Notes: generated by a model from the sequence alone, not told the origin. 6,017 bases of DNA from SIG653 sp045577455 (GCA_045577455.1 JAZNIJ010000172.1:1-6017); one strand, 5' to 3'; shown: positions 1 to 6,017, counted from the stretch's first letter. A program made the numbers and translations.

Positions 1-2385
1 GAGAAGAACGGGGTCATATTCCCACTGTGCGTAAAGTGTAACTGTTGTACCGTCAGTAGTTGTCAGATTTTTAACCGACTGCTTATCCTTATATGATGTT
101 CCGCTGCCGTCAGCCTTTGTGTTCCAACCTGCAAACTTGTAGGATGTTCTTGTAAAGCCGTTTGCAGTAAGATTTTTGGCAATATCATAGGTCATACTCA
201 TTGAAGCAGTAGAGCCACCCGTTGAACTGTTACCGTGGAACTTGATTGTATAAGTTATCGGTGTCCACTGTGCATAAAGGCTTATTGTACCGCCGTCTGT
301 TGAGGTTAGATTTTTAACAGACTGCTTATTGGTATATGCCGTTCCGCTGCCGTCTGACTTTGTATTCCATCCTGTAAACTCATATCCTGTCTTTACGAAA
401 CCGTTGGCATTCAAATTCTGAGCTTTATCATAGGTCATTGACATTGAAGCTGTTGAGCCGCTTGTACTGCCGTTTCCGTAGAAGTTAATAGTGTAGGTTA
501 TAGGTGACCAACGGGCATAGAGATAAACAGTTGCACCGTTTGTAGTAGTCAGATTTTTAACTGACTGCTTATTGGAATATGAGGTGCCGCTGTTGTCAGA
601 TTTTGTGTTCCAATGTGAGAACTTGTATCCCGTTCTTACATAACCGTTGGCATTAAGTTTTTTAGCAACATCAAACTTCATATTCATACTTGAAGTAGTA
701 CCGCATGTATAGCCGTTTCCGTTAAAGGCGATGATATATGAGTTTGTATCCCATTGTGCATAAAGATTAACAGTACCGCCGTTTGTTGTAGTCAGATTTT
801 TAACTGACTGCTTATCATAATAACTTGTGCCACTGCCGTCAGCCTTTGTGTTCCACCCTGTAAAATGATAACCTGATTTAACAAAACCGTTAGCAGTAAG
901 ATTTTTAGCAACATCATAGGTCATTGACATTGATGCCGTTGAGCCGCTTGCGCTACCGTTGCCGTTAAACTTTATTGTATAGGTATTCGGTTTCCACTGT
1001 GCATAGAGTGTCATACTAACATCGCCCGTTTTAATTCCCGAATTAAGTTCTGTAGGTTTTAAAGTATTATCACTCTGACTGAAAATTGTGCCGCCTGATG
1101 ATGAAGTTCCCCAAGATGAGAAAGTATAACCCGTCCTGTAAAGGCCAAATGTACTTGCATTTGTTATGCCGTTATCCTTGGTGTTATTATAAGTCCATGT
1201 CTGAATATATTTTGAACTGTCAGATTCCTTATATACTACCTTTGAAGAAAGATAATAAGTAGTTGAATCTACAGACCCTCCGTTGGCGTTAAAGCTAACT
1301 TTCAACTTATATGGTGACCACTGTGCATAAAGATTAACTGTTGCACCATTTGTTGTAGTCATATTTTTAACCGACTGCTGATTTGAATATTTTGTACCGC
1401 TACCATCTGATTTGGTGTTCCATCCTGTAAAGTAATGTCCCGTTTTTGTAAATCCGTTTGCGGTCAGATTTTTTGCAGCACCATAACTCATACTCATTGA
1501 TGCAGTTGAACCACTAGTAGAACCATTACCATTGAACTTAATTGTATAGGTAATATTAGCTGTTTCATTGTATGCAATACCTGCACCATAACCTTTGGTG
1601 AGAATGTTATTGAAGGTTGCTTTTGACGAACTACCGATTTCGGTAGCAGCAGTCCATAACCCCTGACCATTGGGAGTGTAAAGCTTATTAGGCCATATAC
1701 GATTAGTATATACCGCTATAAAGCCCCAAGTGGATGATGTGCCATTACTTGTTCCGCCGGTTGATGTTCCGCCAAGTACACTTCGTCCGCAATATGCCAT
1801 TTCAGTTACAGTCAGTGCCTGATATTCACCTGCAAGGCATATATCGAAAAGTAGTTCGATAATAACCTTGTCTCCATAAACCATATTATCAACACTACCG
1901 ATACCAAGTTTTGAAAGCACTTGGTTGATATTAGATTCATAACTTTGCCAAGTTTCAACGCCACTGGGATTTGGAAGTGATGTTACAAAACTGATATTAG
2001 ATTCTTTATAGCAGTTTGTAATGTTGAGTGTGGTTGAAAGAGTTGCATTTTTATTCTCAATAACACCGAGCTTATTATACTTCTTAGAAAACTTTGCCGA
2101 AGTCGAATAAGCGTTATTACCATTTGATGTGTTTCTGAATACATCAATTACCTTTGTCACTTTCATATTGCCATCTGCATCAACGGCAGAAAAGCGATAC
2201 CCAACAACACAGTTTGAATCATTAGTGTCTCTAATAACATAACCGGTATTGCTACCATTTACAGCATCAATACTGCCACCTGCACTGTCACCATCCCAAG
2301 ACAGAGAAAAAGCCGAAATGGGAATCGATGAAAAGAAAATAAGAATTACAAGAAAAACTGATAATATTTTTTTAATAACTATCAT
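1..2385 (-). CDS. large secreted InlB-repeat surface protein, N-terminal 795 codons, C-terminus beyond the window
   Basis: The frame is open from 2385 to the left edge with no stop, so the C-terminus and any anchor (sortase motif, dockerin, other) are not visible. Residues 1-27 (MIVIKKILSVFLVILIFF then SSIPISAFS) form a signal peptide. Residues 28-278 form a unique domain that includes SWDGDSAGGSIDA near its start, a KVIDVFRN strand, and a conserved-looking stretch at 220-244 with GFIAVYTNRIWP and LYTPNGQGLW. I recall similar N-terminal domains in clostridial pilin-like or SpaA-type surface proteins beside Tad-like genes, but cannot verify this. Residues 279-788 are six InlB B-type repeats, often found in adhesins. 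The frame then continues as EYDPVLL, which breaks the repeat register and may open another domain. An adhesin or structural partner of the Tad-like machine is inferred from context. The start could be ATT at 2376 instead of ATG at 2385, changing the length by three residues. Confidence 0.85.
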   Translation of the reverse strand, partial: MIVIKKILSVFLVILIFFSSIPISAFSLSWDGDSAGGSIDAVNGSNTGYVIRDTNDSNCVVGYRFSAVDADGNMKVTKVIDVFRNTSNGNNAYSTSAKFSKKYNKLGVIENKNATLSTTLNITNCYKESNISFVTSLPNPSGVETWQSYESNINQVLSKLGIGSVDNMVYGDKVIIELLFDICLAGEYQALTVTEMAYCGRSVLGGTSTGGTSNGTSSTWGFIAVYTNRIWPNKLYTPNGQGLWTAATEIGSSSKATFNNILTKGYGAGIAYNETANITYTIKFNGNGSTSGSTASMSMSYGAAKNLTANGFTKTGHYFTGWNTKSDGSGTKYSNQQSVKNMTTTNGATVNLYAQWSPYKLKVSFNANGGSVDSTTYYLSSKVVYKESDSSKYIQTWTYNNTKDNGITNASTFGLYRTGYTFSSWGTSSSGGTIFSQSDNTLKPTELNSGIKTGDVSMTLYAQWKPNTYTIKFNGNGSASGSTASMSMTYDVAKNLTANGFVKSGYHFTGWNTKADGSGTSYYDKQSVKNLTTTNGGTVNLYAQWDTNSYIIAFNGNGYTCGTTSSMNMKFDVAKKLNANGYVRTGYKFSHWNTKSDNSGTSYSNKQSVKNLTTTNGATVYLYARWSPITYTINFYGNGSTSGSTASMSMTYDKAQNLNANGFVKTGYEFTGWNTKSDGSGTAYTNKQSVKNLTSTDGGTISLYAQWTPITYTIKFHGNSSTGGSTASMSMTYDIAKNLTANGFTRTSYKFAGWNTKADGSGTSYKDKQSVKNLTTTDGTTVTLYAQWEYDPVLL
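22..1551 (-). repeat. array of six InlB B-type (Listeria-Bacteroides) repeats in the surface protein
   Basis: Units, in translation order: A 1551-1318 (residues 279-356), B 1308-994 (360-464), C 984-751 (468-545), D 741-508 (549-626), E 498-265 (630-707), F 255-22 (711-788). Units A and C to F are each exactly 78 residues (234 bases) and are joined by three-residue linkers, giving a strict 243-base period in C to F. The consensus starts YTIKFNGNGS, includes GWNTKxDGSGT and KQSVKNLTTT, and ends LYAQW, as in Flg_new/InlB B repeats (beta-grasp-like modules). Short blocks such as TTAAAAATCTGAC are nearly identical between units at DNA level, so unequal recombination could change the repeat number. 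B is longer and diverged; D has CGTTSS and YARW. Confidence 0.92.
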
Positions 2386-2392
2386 CCTTTCT
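2386..2392 (-). promoter_or_regulatory. SD of the repeat-protein gene, abutting an ATG
   Basis: The minus strand reads AGAAAGG immediately followed by ATG at 2385, so the spacing to this ATG is zero. Counting nine bases on, the usual distance in this operon, gives an ATT at 2376-2374 followed by AAA AAA ATA, which encodes a typical signal-peptide start. No GTG or TTG lies in frame nearby. The SD therefore raises doubt about the ATG start. Confidence 0.6.
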
Positions 2393-2395
2393 GAT

Positions 2396-2428
2396 AAAAG
2401 TAAAAGCCCGACACCGCTGTCGAGCTTT
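2396..2428 (-). terminator. Rho-independent terminator between the Tad-like operon and the repeat-protein gene
   Basis: On the minus strand AAAGCTCGACA (2428-2418) pairs with TGTCGGGCTTT (2413-2403) across a GCGG loop. The stem is 11 bp with a single G-U wobble, and is followed by TTTTACTTTT (2405-2396). It begins 17 bases after the stop of the Cys-rich gene and ends only a few bases before the SD of the next gene. It would thin out transcription into that gene rather than separate it cleanly, unless a promoter lies in or near the stem. Confidence 0.85.
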
Positions 2429-2444
2429 CATTTTAATTTTGGTT

Positions 2445-3182
2445 TTAATGTGTATGACAAGTTCTTGCTTTGACTGCTTTACCACAGTCAGGACATTTGG
2501 TATCAACCGTAAATCTTACACAAGTACCTTTTGAACCGTTACCGATTTTCTTGGCACATTCATCACAATATTTATTAGGATCTTTCTTTTCTGAATACTT
2601 AGTGCACTTTGAAATGTCATAACAGGCATTACCCCATTCATCAATAGCATAGAAGCTTTTACATGCATGTGAGCCACAAATTGAGCATCCTTTCTTTTCA
2701 AGACTTACAATAAATGAATGTGTTTCTTTGCTTTCACAGTGATGTCCTGATTTACCACAAGAATATTCTTTTACACTATCATTATCTGAAGCAGGTAATG
2801 AATACTCCGTTGTTGGTGTTTTATTTGTAGTTGCAGGCTTTAAAACCTCTTCTTTAGAACTTGTCTGCTTCTTTGTTGTTGAGGGTGTTTTGGTTGTATC
2901 TGCCTGTGTTAATACCTCGTCAATAACGAGCATATTTTCGTCGGCTTCCATTTCCGCAACATCTTCCTCACTTTCGGATTCTTCCGTAATATCCTCAAGA
3001 ATAAGGTTATCACCGGTAGTTTCCATTTCGGTTATCTCGGTTGTAGCTGTATCATCACCGTTTTTGTTACGAGTGGCAGTTACTACCAACACACCGATTA
3101 AGATACTCACTATGATTATTGCAGCGATAAGAACTGCAATAACCTTATTGTGTTTATCTCCTTTTACTGCTAAAATTGTCAT
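2445..3182 (-). CDS. membrane-anchored protein with acidic/Thr-rich linker and Cys-rich zinc-ribbon-like C-terminus
   Basis: This 245-residue protein has a short basic N-terminus, one membrane helix at about 13-36, a linker rich in Glu/Asp (about 43-90) and in Thr/Lys/Pro/Ser (about 95-128), and a compact Cys-rich domain from about 140 to the end. Thirteen cysteines lie at 142, 149, 166, 169, 174, 187, 193, 206, 209, 221, 230, 233 and 242. They include three CxxC pairs (CSIC, CDEC, CPDC), with histidines at 147, 148, 155, 172, 243 and 245. More lysines precede the helix than follow it, which suggests an N-in, C-out topology and places the Cys domain outside the membrane. A zinc-ribbon or disulfide fold is likely, and the protein reminds me weakly of the DUF6550 group found with DUF4320 genes. 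AGGAGG nine bases before the ATG supports the start. It is the last gene before the terminator at 2396-2428. A role as an accessory or tip component is inference. Confidence 0.78.
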   Translation of the reverse strand: MTILAVKGDKHNKVIAVLIAAIIIVSILIGVLVVTATRNKNGDDTATTEITEMETTGDNLILEDITEESESEEDVAEMEADENMLVIDEVLTQADTTKTPSTTKKQTSSKEEVLKPATTNKTPTTEYSLPASDNDSVKEYSCGKSGHHCESKETHSFIVSLEKKGCSICGSHACKSFYAIDEWGNACYDISKCTKYSEKKDPNKYCDECAKKIGNGSKGTCVRFTVDTKCPDCGKAVKARTCHTH

Positions 3183-3201
3183 TTTGAATTACCTCCTGAA
3201 T

Positions 3202-3681
3202 TTAAAATTTTTCACTTAATACAGATACAATTTCTATGGGTACGTTGGCAGTATCTATTTTATGACCTGCAAAATATATAGGCACAGAAATTGTGTAGCG
3301 AATTACTATCTCAAGTTCATTTTCTTGCCTGAAACTCATCTGAGGTTTAGTCATAGAATATGTGAGATTTCCTTCACTGTCATAACAATACAGCATTGAT
3401 GCCGTTTCGTCCAATGTGCAAAAGTCACACAGCGAATATGTAAATTCTGCTGCGTTAACACTTTCAGTATAGTCATTGCCCTGCTTTATACTGTCATAAA
3501 TTCTTGTAGCATTCTGTGTTACAAAGCTATCAAGAACAACCTTACTGTTTTCTCTCGAAGTATCGATAAGAGAAACCGTAGAGGCATAGACGAAAATGCC
3601 CGAAAATATCATTACTATTGCAAGAATGAGAACACATACAGAAACATAAGTTTCAGCATTTTTATTTTTTAATATCTGCAT
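3202..3681 (-). CDS. small single-span pilin-like protein with a CDFC motif
   Basis: This 159-residue protein has a basic N-terminus (MQILKNKNAETYVSV), a hydrophobic helix at about 11-33 and a C-terminal extracytoplasmic domain. It shares its plan with the preceding gene product: NKNAETY here and NRKAEGY there both sit at the helix entrance. Residues 45-80 look helical, and the end is beta-rich with alternating hydrophobics (ELEIVIRYTISVPIYF). Cys85 and Cys88 form CDFC, and Cys99 follows in LYCYD, so a disulfide or metal site outside the membrane is possible. The start is supported by TAGGGG six bases upstream, which includes the stop of the previous gene. A TadE/TadF-like minor pilin or pseudopilin role is inferred from architecture and position; I do not recognise a named family. 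Confidence 0.7.
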   Translation of the reverse strand: MQILKNKNAETYVSVCVLILAIVMIFSGIFVYASTVSLIDTSRENSKVVLDSFVTQNATRIYDSIKQGNDYTESVNAAEFTYSLCDFCTLDETASMLYCYDSEGNLTYSMTKPQMSFRQENELEIVIRYTISVPIYFAGHKIDTANVPIEIVSVLSEKF

Positions 3682-3690
3682 ATATTACCC

Positions 3691-4101
3691 CTACTTCCAA
3701 TACTTTTCAGAAATGCCCGACCTTGTAGTGCTTACGGTTATAGGTATCCTGAACGCACCGATACCTCTTACATAAGTGTGAACTGAAACAGTAACTGACA
3801 TTTTATCACCGAGTTGGACACGCTCATAGGTAGAGTTATAATATTCTTCAGCAGATGCCAAAACATCAAAGTCAAAAAATGAATTTTTAAGTTCATCGCA
3901 CCTTTCATCAAACTCTTCGCCAAACGAACCTTCATAAGTTGCAGTTTCAATAAGAAATCCACTAATAGTGTCCAAATCTTGTCGCAACATAAAAAAGGTG
4001 TAAATATTTAATGTTACAACAAGCACCATCATAAGTGCAATTATGCCAACAGCAATATCAATATAGCCTTCGGCTTTGCGGTTTAAAAGTATCTTTTTCA
4101 T
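3691..4101 (-). CDS. DUF4320-type single-span protein, pilin- or pseudopilin-like
   Basis: From the chosen start the protein is 136 residues: a short basic N-terminus (MKKILLNRKAEGYIDIAV), one hydrophobic helix at about 12-37, then an extracytoplasmic domain ending in a YWK C-terminus. The start at 4101 is chosen for its ideal SD; the longer frame from 4155 would add 18 residues overlapping the TadC-like gene. The pattern (KN/RKAEGYID, a membrane helix, a short acidic middle, a beta-rich MSVTVSVHTYV...IPITVSTT tail and a terminal YWK) fits what I recall of the DUF4320 family. These are small proteins found beside Tad-like genes in Firmicutes, and I know of no assigned function. The basic-then-hydrophobic N-terminus resembles TadE-type pseudopilins. 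KA/EGYID could be a prepilin-peptidase-like site, but it lacks the usual spacing between the small residue and the glutamate, so processing is uncertain. No cysteine pair is present (single Cys68). Confidence 0.75.
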   Translation of the reverse strand: MKKILLNRKAEGYIDIAVGIIALMMVLVVTLNIYTFFMLRQDLDTISGFLIETATYEGSFGEEFDERCDELKNSFFDFDVLASAEEYYNSTYERVQLGDKMSVTVSVHTYVRGIGAFRIPITVSTTRSGISEKYWK

Positions 4102-4108
4102 ATTCATT

Positions 4109-4116
4109 ACCTCCTT
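4109..4116 (-). promoter_or_regulatory. SD that sets the start of the DUF4320-type gene
   Basis: The minus strand reads AAGGAGGT here, eight bases before the ATG at 4101. A second in-frame ATG at 4107 is only two bases away, and the longest open frame begins upstream at 4155 inside the TadC-like gene with no SD. The SD therefore favours 4101. The two A bases also belong to the TAA stop of the TadC-like gene. Confidence 0.85.
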
Positions 4117-4984
4117 AACCGAAAAGCACACCGACAGAGCCCATAATCTGTGCAAGGATTACTACTACATAAATGAGCATAAAACAAAAGAGAAGACTCA
4201 TAGAAAGTTTCTTTACTCTCTTAGGTATCTTCTGTGCTTCAAGTCTTAAACGCTGTCTATGAATATCCGAAAACTTCATAGCCAGACTAGACCAATATAC
4301 AGGAGCACTGTCACCACGTATCATACCGATAAAACCTCGGCATACATCACTCATCATGCTTGAACCTACTCTTGCCTCAAGTCTTGTAATAGCGGCTTCC
4401 GCATTACCGGAATTCATATCTGCTATAGTAATATCAAGTTCGTGCTTAAGTTCAGGTCCGGCATTACGTGTGTATTCCGTAAGAATCGATAAAAGGCTTC
4501 TATTGTGTTTCAGGGTCTTTTCAACATTCGCAACAAGTCTTGGAAGTTCATACTCTATCTTCGATCTTTTCTCCTTTATCTTATTTCCTACACTTTTCAT
4601 ATTGATTCTGTACAGTATAAAAGCAAGAAATATGACAACAGGACAAAGTATCGGAAATATGAAATACAAGGGAACAGCGAACACACCTATAATAGATGCT
4701 TTTACAATGGCATTCGCCATAAACATTTCAGGTGTAATATTCATCTGTGCAGTACGAAGATCTGTTTCAAGCTGCATTCGCTTAAACTCGTTCATAGGAA
4801 TATGTTTTGCTATTGCTCCTGCAAAACCACCTAACCATACATCAATGCTGCTCGTCTTTTCCTGATGCTGCTTGGCAAGGTTTGTAATAGCCTTTGATGT
4901 TCTCATAAACGGCACTTTGAAAATATCAGCAAGGATAAAATAAAAGGCGATACCGAAAAGTACGCCCACAATAATTTTAATCAT
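4115..4984 (-). CDS. TadC-like type II secretion F-family membrane protein
   Basis: This 289-residue protein is the second probable platform protein of the Tad-like machine. It has a hydrophobic segment at residues 3-19, a double span at about 90-125 and a C-terminal span at about 260-280. The helical region 140-240 looks like a T2SSF domain: it begins KIEYELPRLVANVEKTLK and includes PELKHELDITIADMNSGN, followed by ITRLEARVG and a GMIRGDS turn. This follows the family pattern of an ELP-type start, an amphipathic repeat, a short turn containing G, and a second helix pair. Length is normal for TadC. AGGAGG (4994-4999) lies nine bases before the ATG and contains the end of the upstream TAA stop. 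The stop of this gene likewise runs into the SD of the next one. Two unequal F-domain genes in tandem is the TadB/TadC arrangement, which separates this locus from type II secretion or classical type IV pilus loci with one longer F protein. Confidence 0.83.
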   Translation of the reverse strand: MIKIIVGVLFGIAFYFILADIFKVPFMRTSKAITNLAKQHQEKTSSIDVWLGGFAGAIAKHIPMNEFKRMQLETDLRTAQMNITPEMFMANAIVKASIIGVFAVPLYFIFPILCPVVIFLAFILYRINMKSVGNKIKEKRSKIEYELPRLVANVEKTLKHNRSLLSILTEYTRNAGPELKHELDITIADMNSGNAEAAITRLEARVGSSMMSDVCRGFIGMIRGDSAPVYWSSLAMKFSDIHRQRLRLEAQKIPKRVKKLSMSLLFCFMLIYVVVILAQIMGSVGVLFG

Positions 4985-4998
4985 TTTACTTATCCTCC

Positions 4999-5922
4999 TT
5001 AAGCCTTATACTCAATGGGTTTAGTGAATTTGAGAAGGAACATATATGTTACAAGAATAACAGCTCCGCAAATTCCCAAAACAATCTTACCCGGAGTTTC
5101 GTATATGAGTGTATGAAACCAGTCTTTGTTAAGAACATACAAAAGAGGAATATTACCCACTACAAGACCAACCATTGTGTAATACTCTGTTCTTACTGCT
5201 GCCATCATAGTAGAAAGTTCACTATTTACCACTCGTACATCCGTAAGTTTTGCAACAATGGGATGAAGTGTATCCACTAGTGCTCTATCATCCTGACAGC
5301 GAATAAGTGCATCACACCACTCACGGAAAATCTCATCATCAACCTTTTCTTTCAGATTGCGCAAAGCTTGTTTCACATTGGATGAAACAGCAAAAGAGTC
5401 ACCTATAAAAGCATTAAAACAATCTCTTAAGGGTGGCTTAATATATGCAAGATTCTCCTTGACTGCAAGTATAATATCCTCATTTCTTATGTATGATGTA
5501 GTGATAACTGAAAGTGTAGTTTCAAGTTCATCTTTGATATGTTTATCATAATGAGAAAGACTGTTTCTAACATAGATAAAAGGAATCATAGCAAAAGCTA
5601 CTGACAAAACCGGCACGAGGAATACATTATCAATGATAATAGCCACTACGGCACCTGATGCAAAAAGCACAAGTGAAATACAGCATACAAAAGCGAATTT
5701 GCTTTCTTTACCCATTGCCGTAAGAGCTGATTGAGTATATGCAAGTCTGGAGCCGAGGCTCTTTTTCTTTTTACCTGCTCTCATATTCCTTGCTTTTTCT
5801 CGCATTGTAACTTTAGGTGTTGTCATTCTCAAAAGATCCTCGGCAATTTGCTGAGGAGTTAAATCAAGAAAACATACTATTGCAATAATAAGAAGCAAAG
5901 AAGTAACTGTAGGCATTATCAT
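4999..5922 (-). CDS. TadB-like type II secretion F-family membrane protein
   Basis: This 307-residue protein is a probable inner-membrane platform subunit of a Tad-like pilus or secretion machine. Hydrophobic segments lie at about residues 3-20, 76-97, 99-119, 248-264 and 278-297. A cytoplasmic helical region at about 125-245 lies between the second and third membrane groups, and a basic stretch (RAGKKKK, 49-54) precedes the second span. This matches the TadB/T2SSF plan of an N-terminal anchor, a membrane pair, a helical F domain and C-terminal spans; about 300 residues is normal for TadB. The F domain is divergent, and I assign it from architecture and from the neighbouring second F-domain gene. 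The first ATG is preferred because GAAGGGGG lies 10 bases upstream; another ATG lies two codons downstream. The start overlaps the upstream stop as ATGA, and the TAA stop lies inside the next gene's SD. In TadB/TadC systems the pair works with a hexameric ATPase to assemble pilin subunits; no ATPase is visible here. Confidence 0.8.
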   Translation of the reverse strand: MIMPTVTSLLLIIAIVCFLDLTPQQIAEDLLRMTTPKVTMREKARNMRAGKKKKSLGSRLAYTQSALTAMGKESKFAFVCCISLVLFASGAVVAIIIDNVFLVPVLSVAFAMIPFIYVRNSLSHYDKHIKDELETTLSVITTSYIRNEDIILAVKENLAYIKPPLRDCFNAFIGDSFAVSSNVKQALRNLKEKVDDEIFREWCDALIRCQDDRALVDTLHPIVAKLTDVRVVNSELSTMMAAVRTEYYTMVGLVVGNIPLLYVLNKDWFHTLIYETPGKIVLGICGAVILVTYMFLLKFTKPIEYKA

Positions 5923-6017
5923 TTGTAATCAGCCCCCTTCTCCAAAAAACTTGAAAGCACATCTTGAGGTACACCAAATTGCATAAGCTTCTTTTTAAGG
6001 CTGTCGGACATTATCTC
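5919..6017 (-). CDS. 3' end of an unidentified gene upstream of the TadB-like gene
   Basis: This is the last 32 codons plus TGA of a reading frame that enters from the right edge. It reads EIMSDSLKKKLMQFG, continues through VPQDVLSSFLEKGADYK and then stops. Its TGA overlaps the ATG of the next gene (ATGA, four shared bases), which indicates the same operon and coupled translation. In Tad-type operons the gene before tadB is usually the CpaF/TadA secretion ATPase, so this could be that C-terminus. No Walker motif or other diagnostic residue lies in this fragment, so the identity is inferred from position only. An internal ATG (residue 3 here) could also start a tiny 30-residue protein, but I see no good SD before it within the window. 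Confidence 0.6.
   Translation of the reverse strand, partial: EIMSDSLKKKLMQFGVPQDVLSSFLEKGADYK

Noticed and set aside
22..984. The 243-base direct repeats as a CRISPR array or other non-coding repeat
   Set aside because: The period is a multiple of three, the frame is open throughout, and the translation is a known protein repeat.
2430..2460. Possible promoter on the minus strand: TTGTCA (2460-2455) and TAAAAT (2435-2430)
   Set aside because: The spacer is 19 bases, both boxes are imperfect, the first lies in the end of a coding region, and a start would fall at the foot of the terminator stem. It is not convincing without 5'-end data.
2249..2473. Plus-strand open frame of 74 codons
   Set aside because: It lies antisense over the surface-protein signal peptide, the terminator and the end of the Cys-rich gene, with no SD and no recognisable protein.
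2890..3219. Plus-strand open frame of 109 codons rich in Ser/Val/Ile
   Set aside because: It is the antisense shadow of the acidic linker and membrane helix of the Cys-rich protein; no SD is present.
4102..4155. Longer start of the DUF4320-type gene at 4155
   Set aside because: It has no SD, would overlap the TadC-like gene by 41 bases, and adds a non-family N-terminus, whereas 4101 has AAGGAGGT at ideal spacing.
4356..4865. Plus-strand open frame of 169 codons, and an overlapping one at 4505-4834
   Set aside because: Both are antisense to the TadC-like gene, whose frame has an SD, family features and operon context. The hydrophobic translation is the expected shadow of a membrane-protein gene.

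Overview
All supported genes lie on the minus strand and read from the right edge of the window to the left. The DNA is AT-rich, Shine-Dalgarno (SD) sites of the AGGAGG type precede most genes, and the proteins resemble those of anaerobic gut or rumen Clostridia (Ruminococcus/Eubacterium/Lachnospiraceae type). That assignment rests on style and family recall only; no marker gene is present.

Right to left, the window holds: (i) the last 32 codons of an unidentified gene (5919-6017); (ii) two type II secretion F-domain membrane proteins, TadB-like (4999-5922) and TadC-like (4115-4984); (iii) two small single-span proteins with pilin-like architecture, a DUF4320-type protein (3691-4101) and a 159-residue protein (3202-3681); (iv) a membrane-anchored protein with a long acidic/Thr-rich linker and a 13-cysteine C-terminal domain (2445-3182); (v) an intrinsic terminator (2396-2428); and (vi) a large secreted protein (1-2385, running off the left edge) with a signal peptide, a unique domain of about 250 residues and six InlB B-type (Listeria-Bacteroides) repeats, five of exactly 78 residues. 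No promoter that I trust is visible, so transcription probably enters from beyond position 6017.

Inferred model: genes i-iv form a tightly packed, translationally coupled operon for a Tad-like (type IVc pilus-like) envelope machine. The two F-domain proteins would be the inner-membrane platform. The two small proteins would be pilins or pseudopilins. The Cys-rich protein would be an accessory or tip component outside the membrane. The repeat protein behind the terminator would be an exported adhesin-like partner made at a lower level by read-through. No ATPase, prepilin peptidase or main Flp pilin is in the window, so the system is incomplete here.

Points most worth checking are the start of the repeat protein (an ATT codon sits where the ATG is expected, while the ATG abuts the SD), the terminator placed just before that gene's SD, stop codons built into the next gene's SD at three junctions, and cysteine pairs in two predicted extracytoplasmic proteins. 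Every stretch over 300 bases is covered by a gene.
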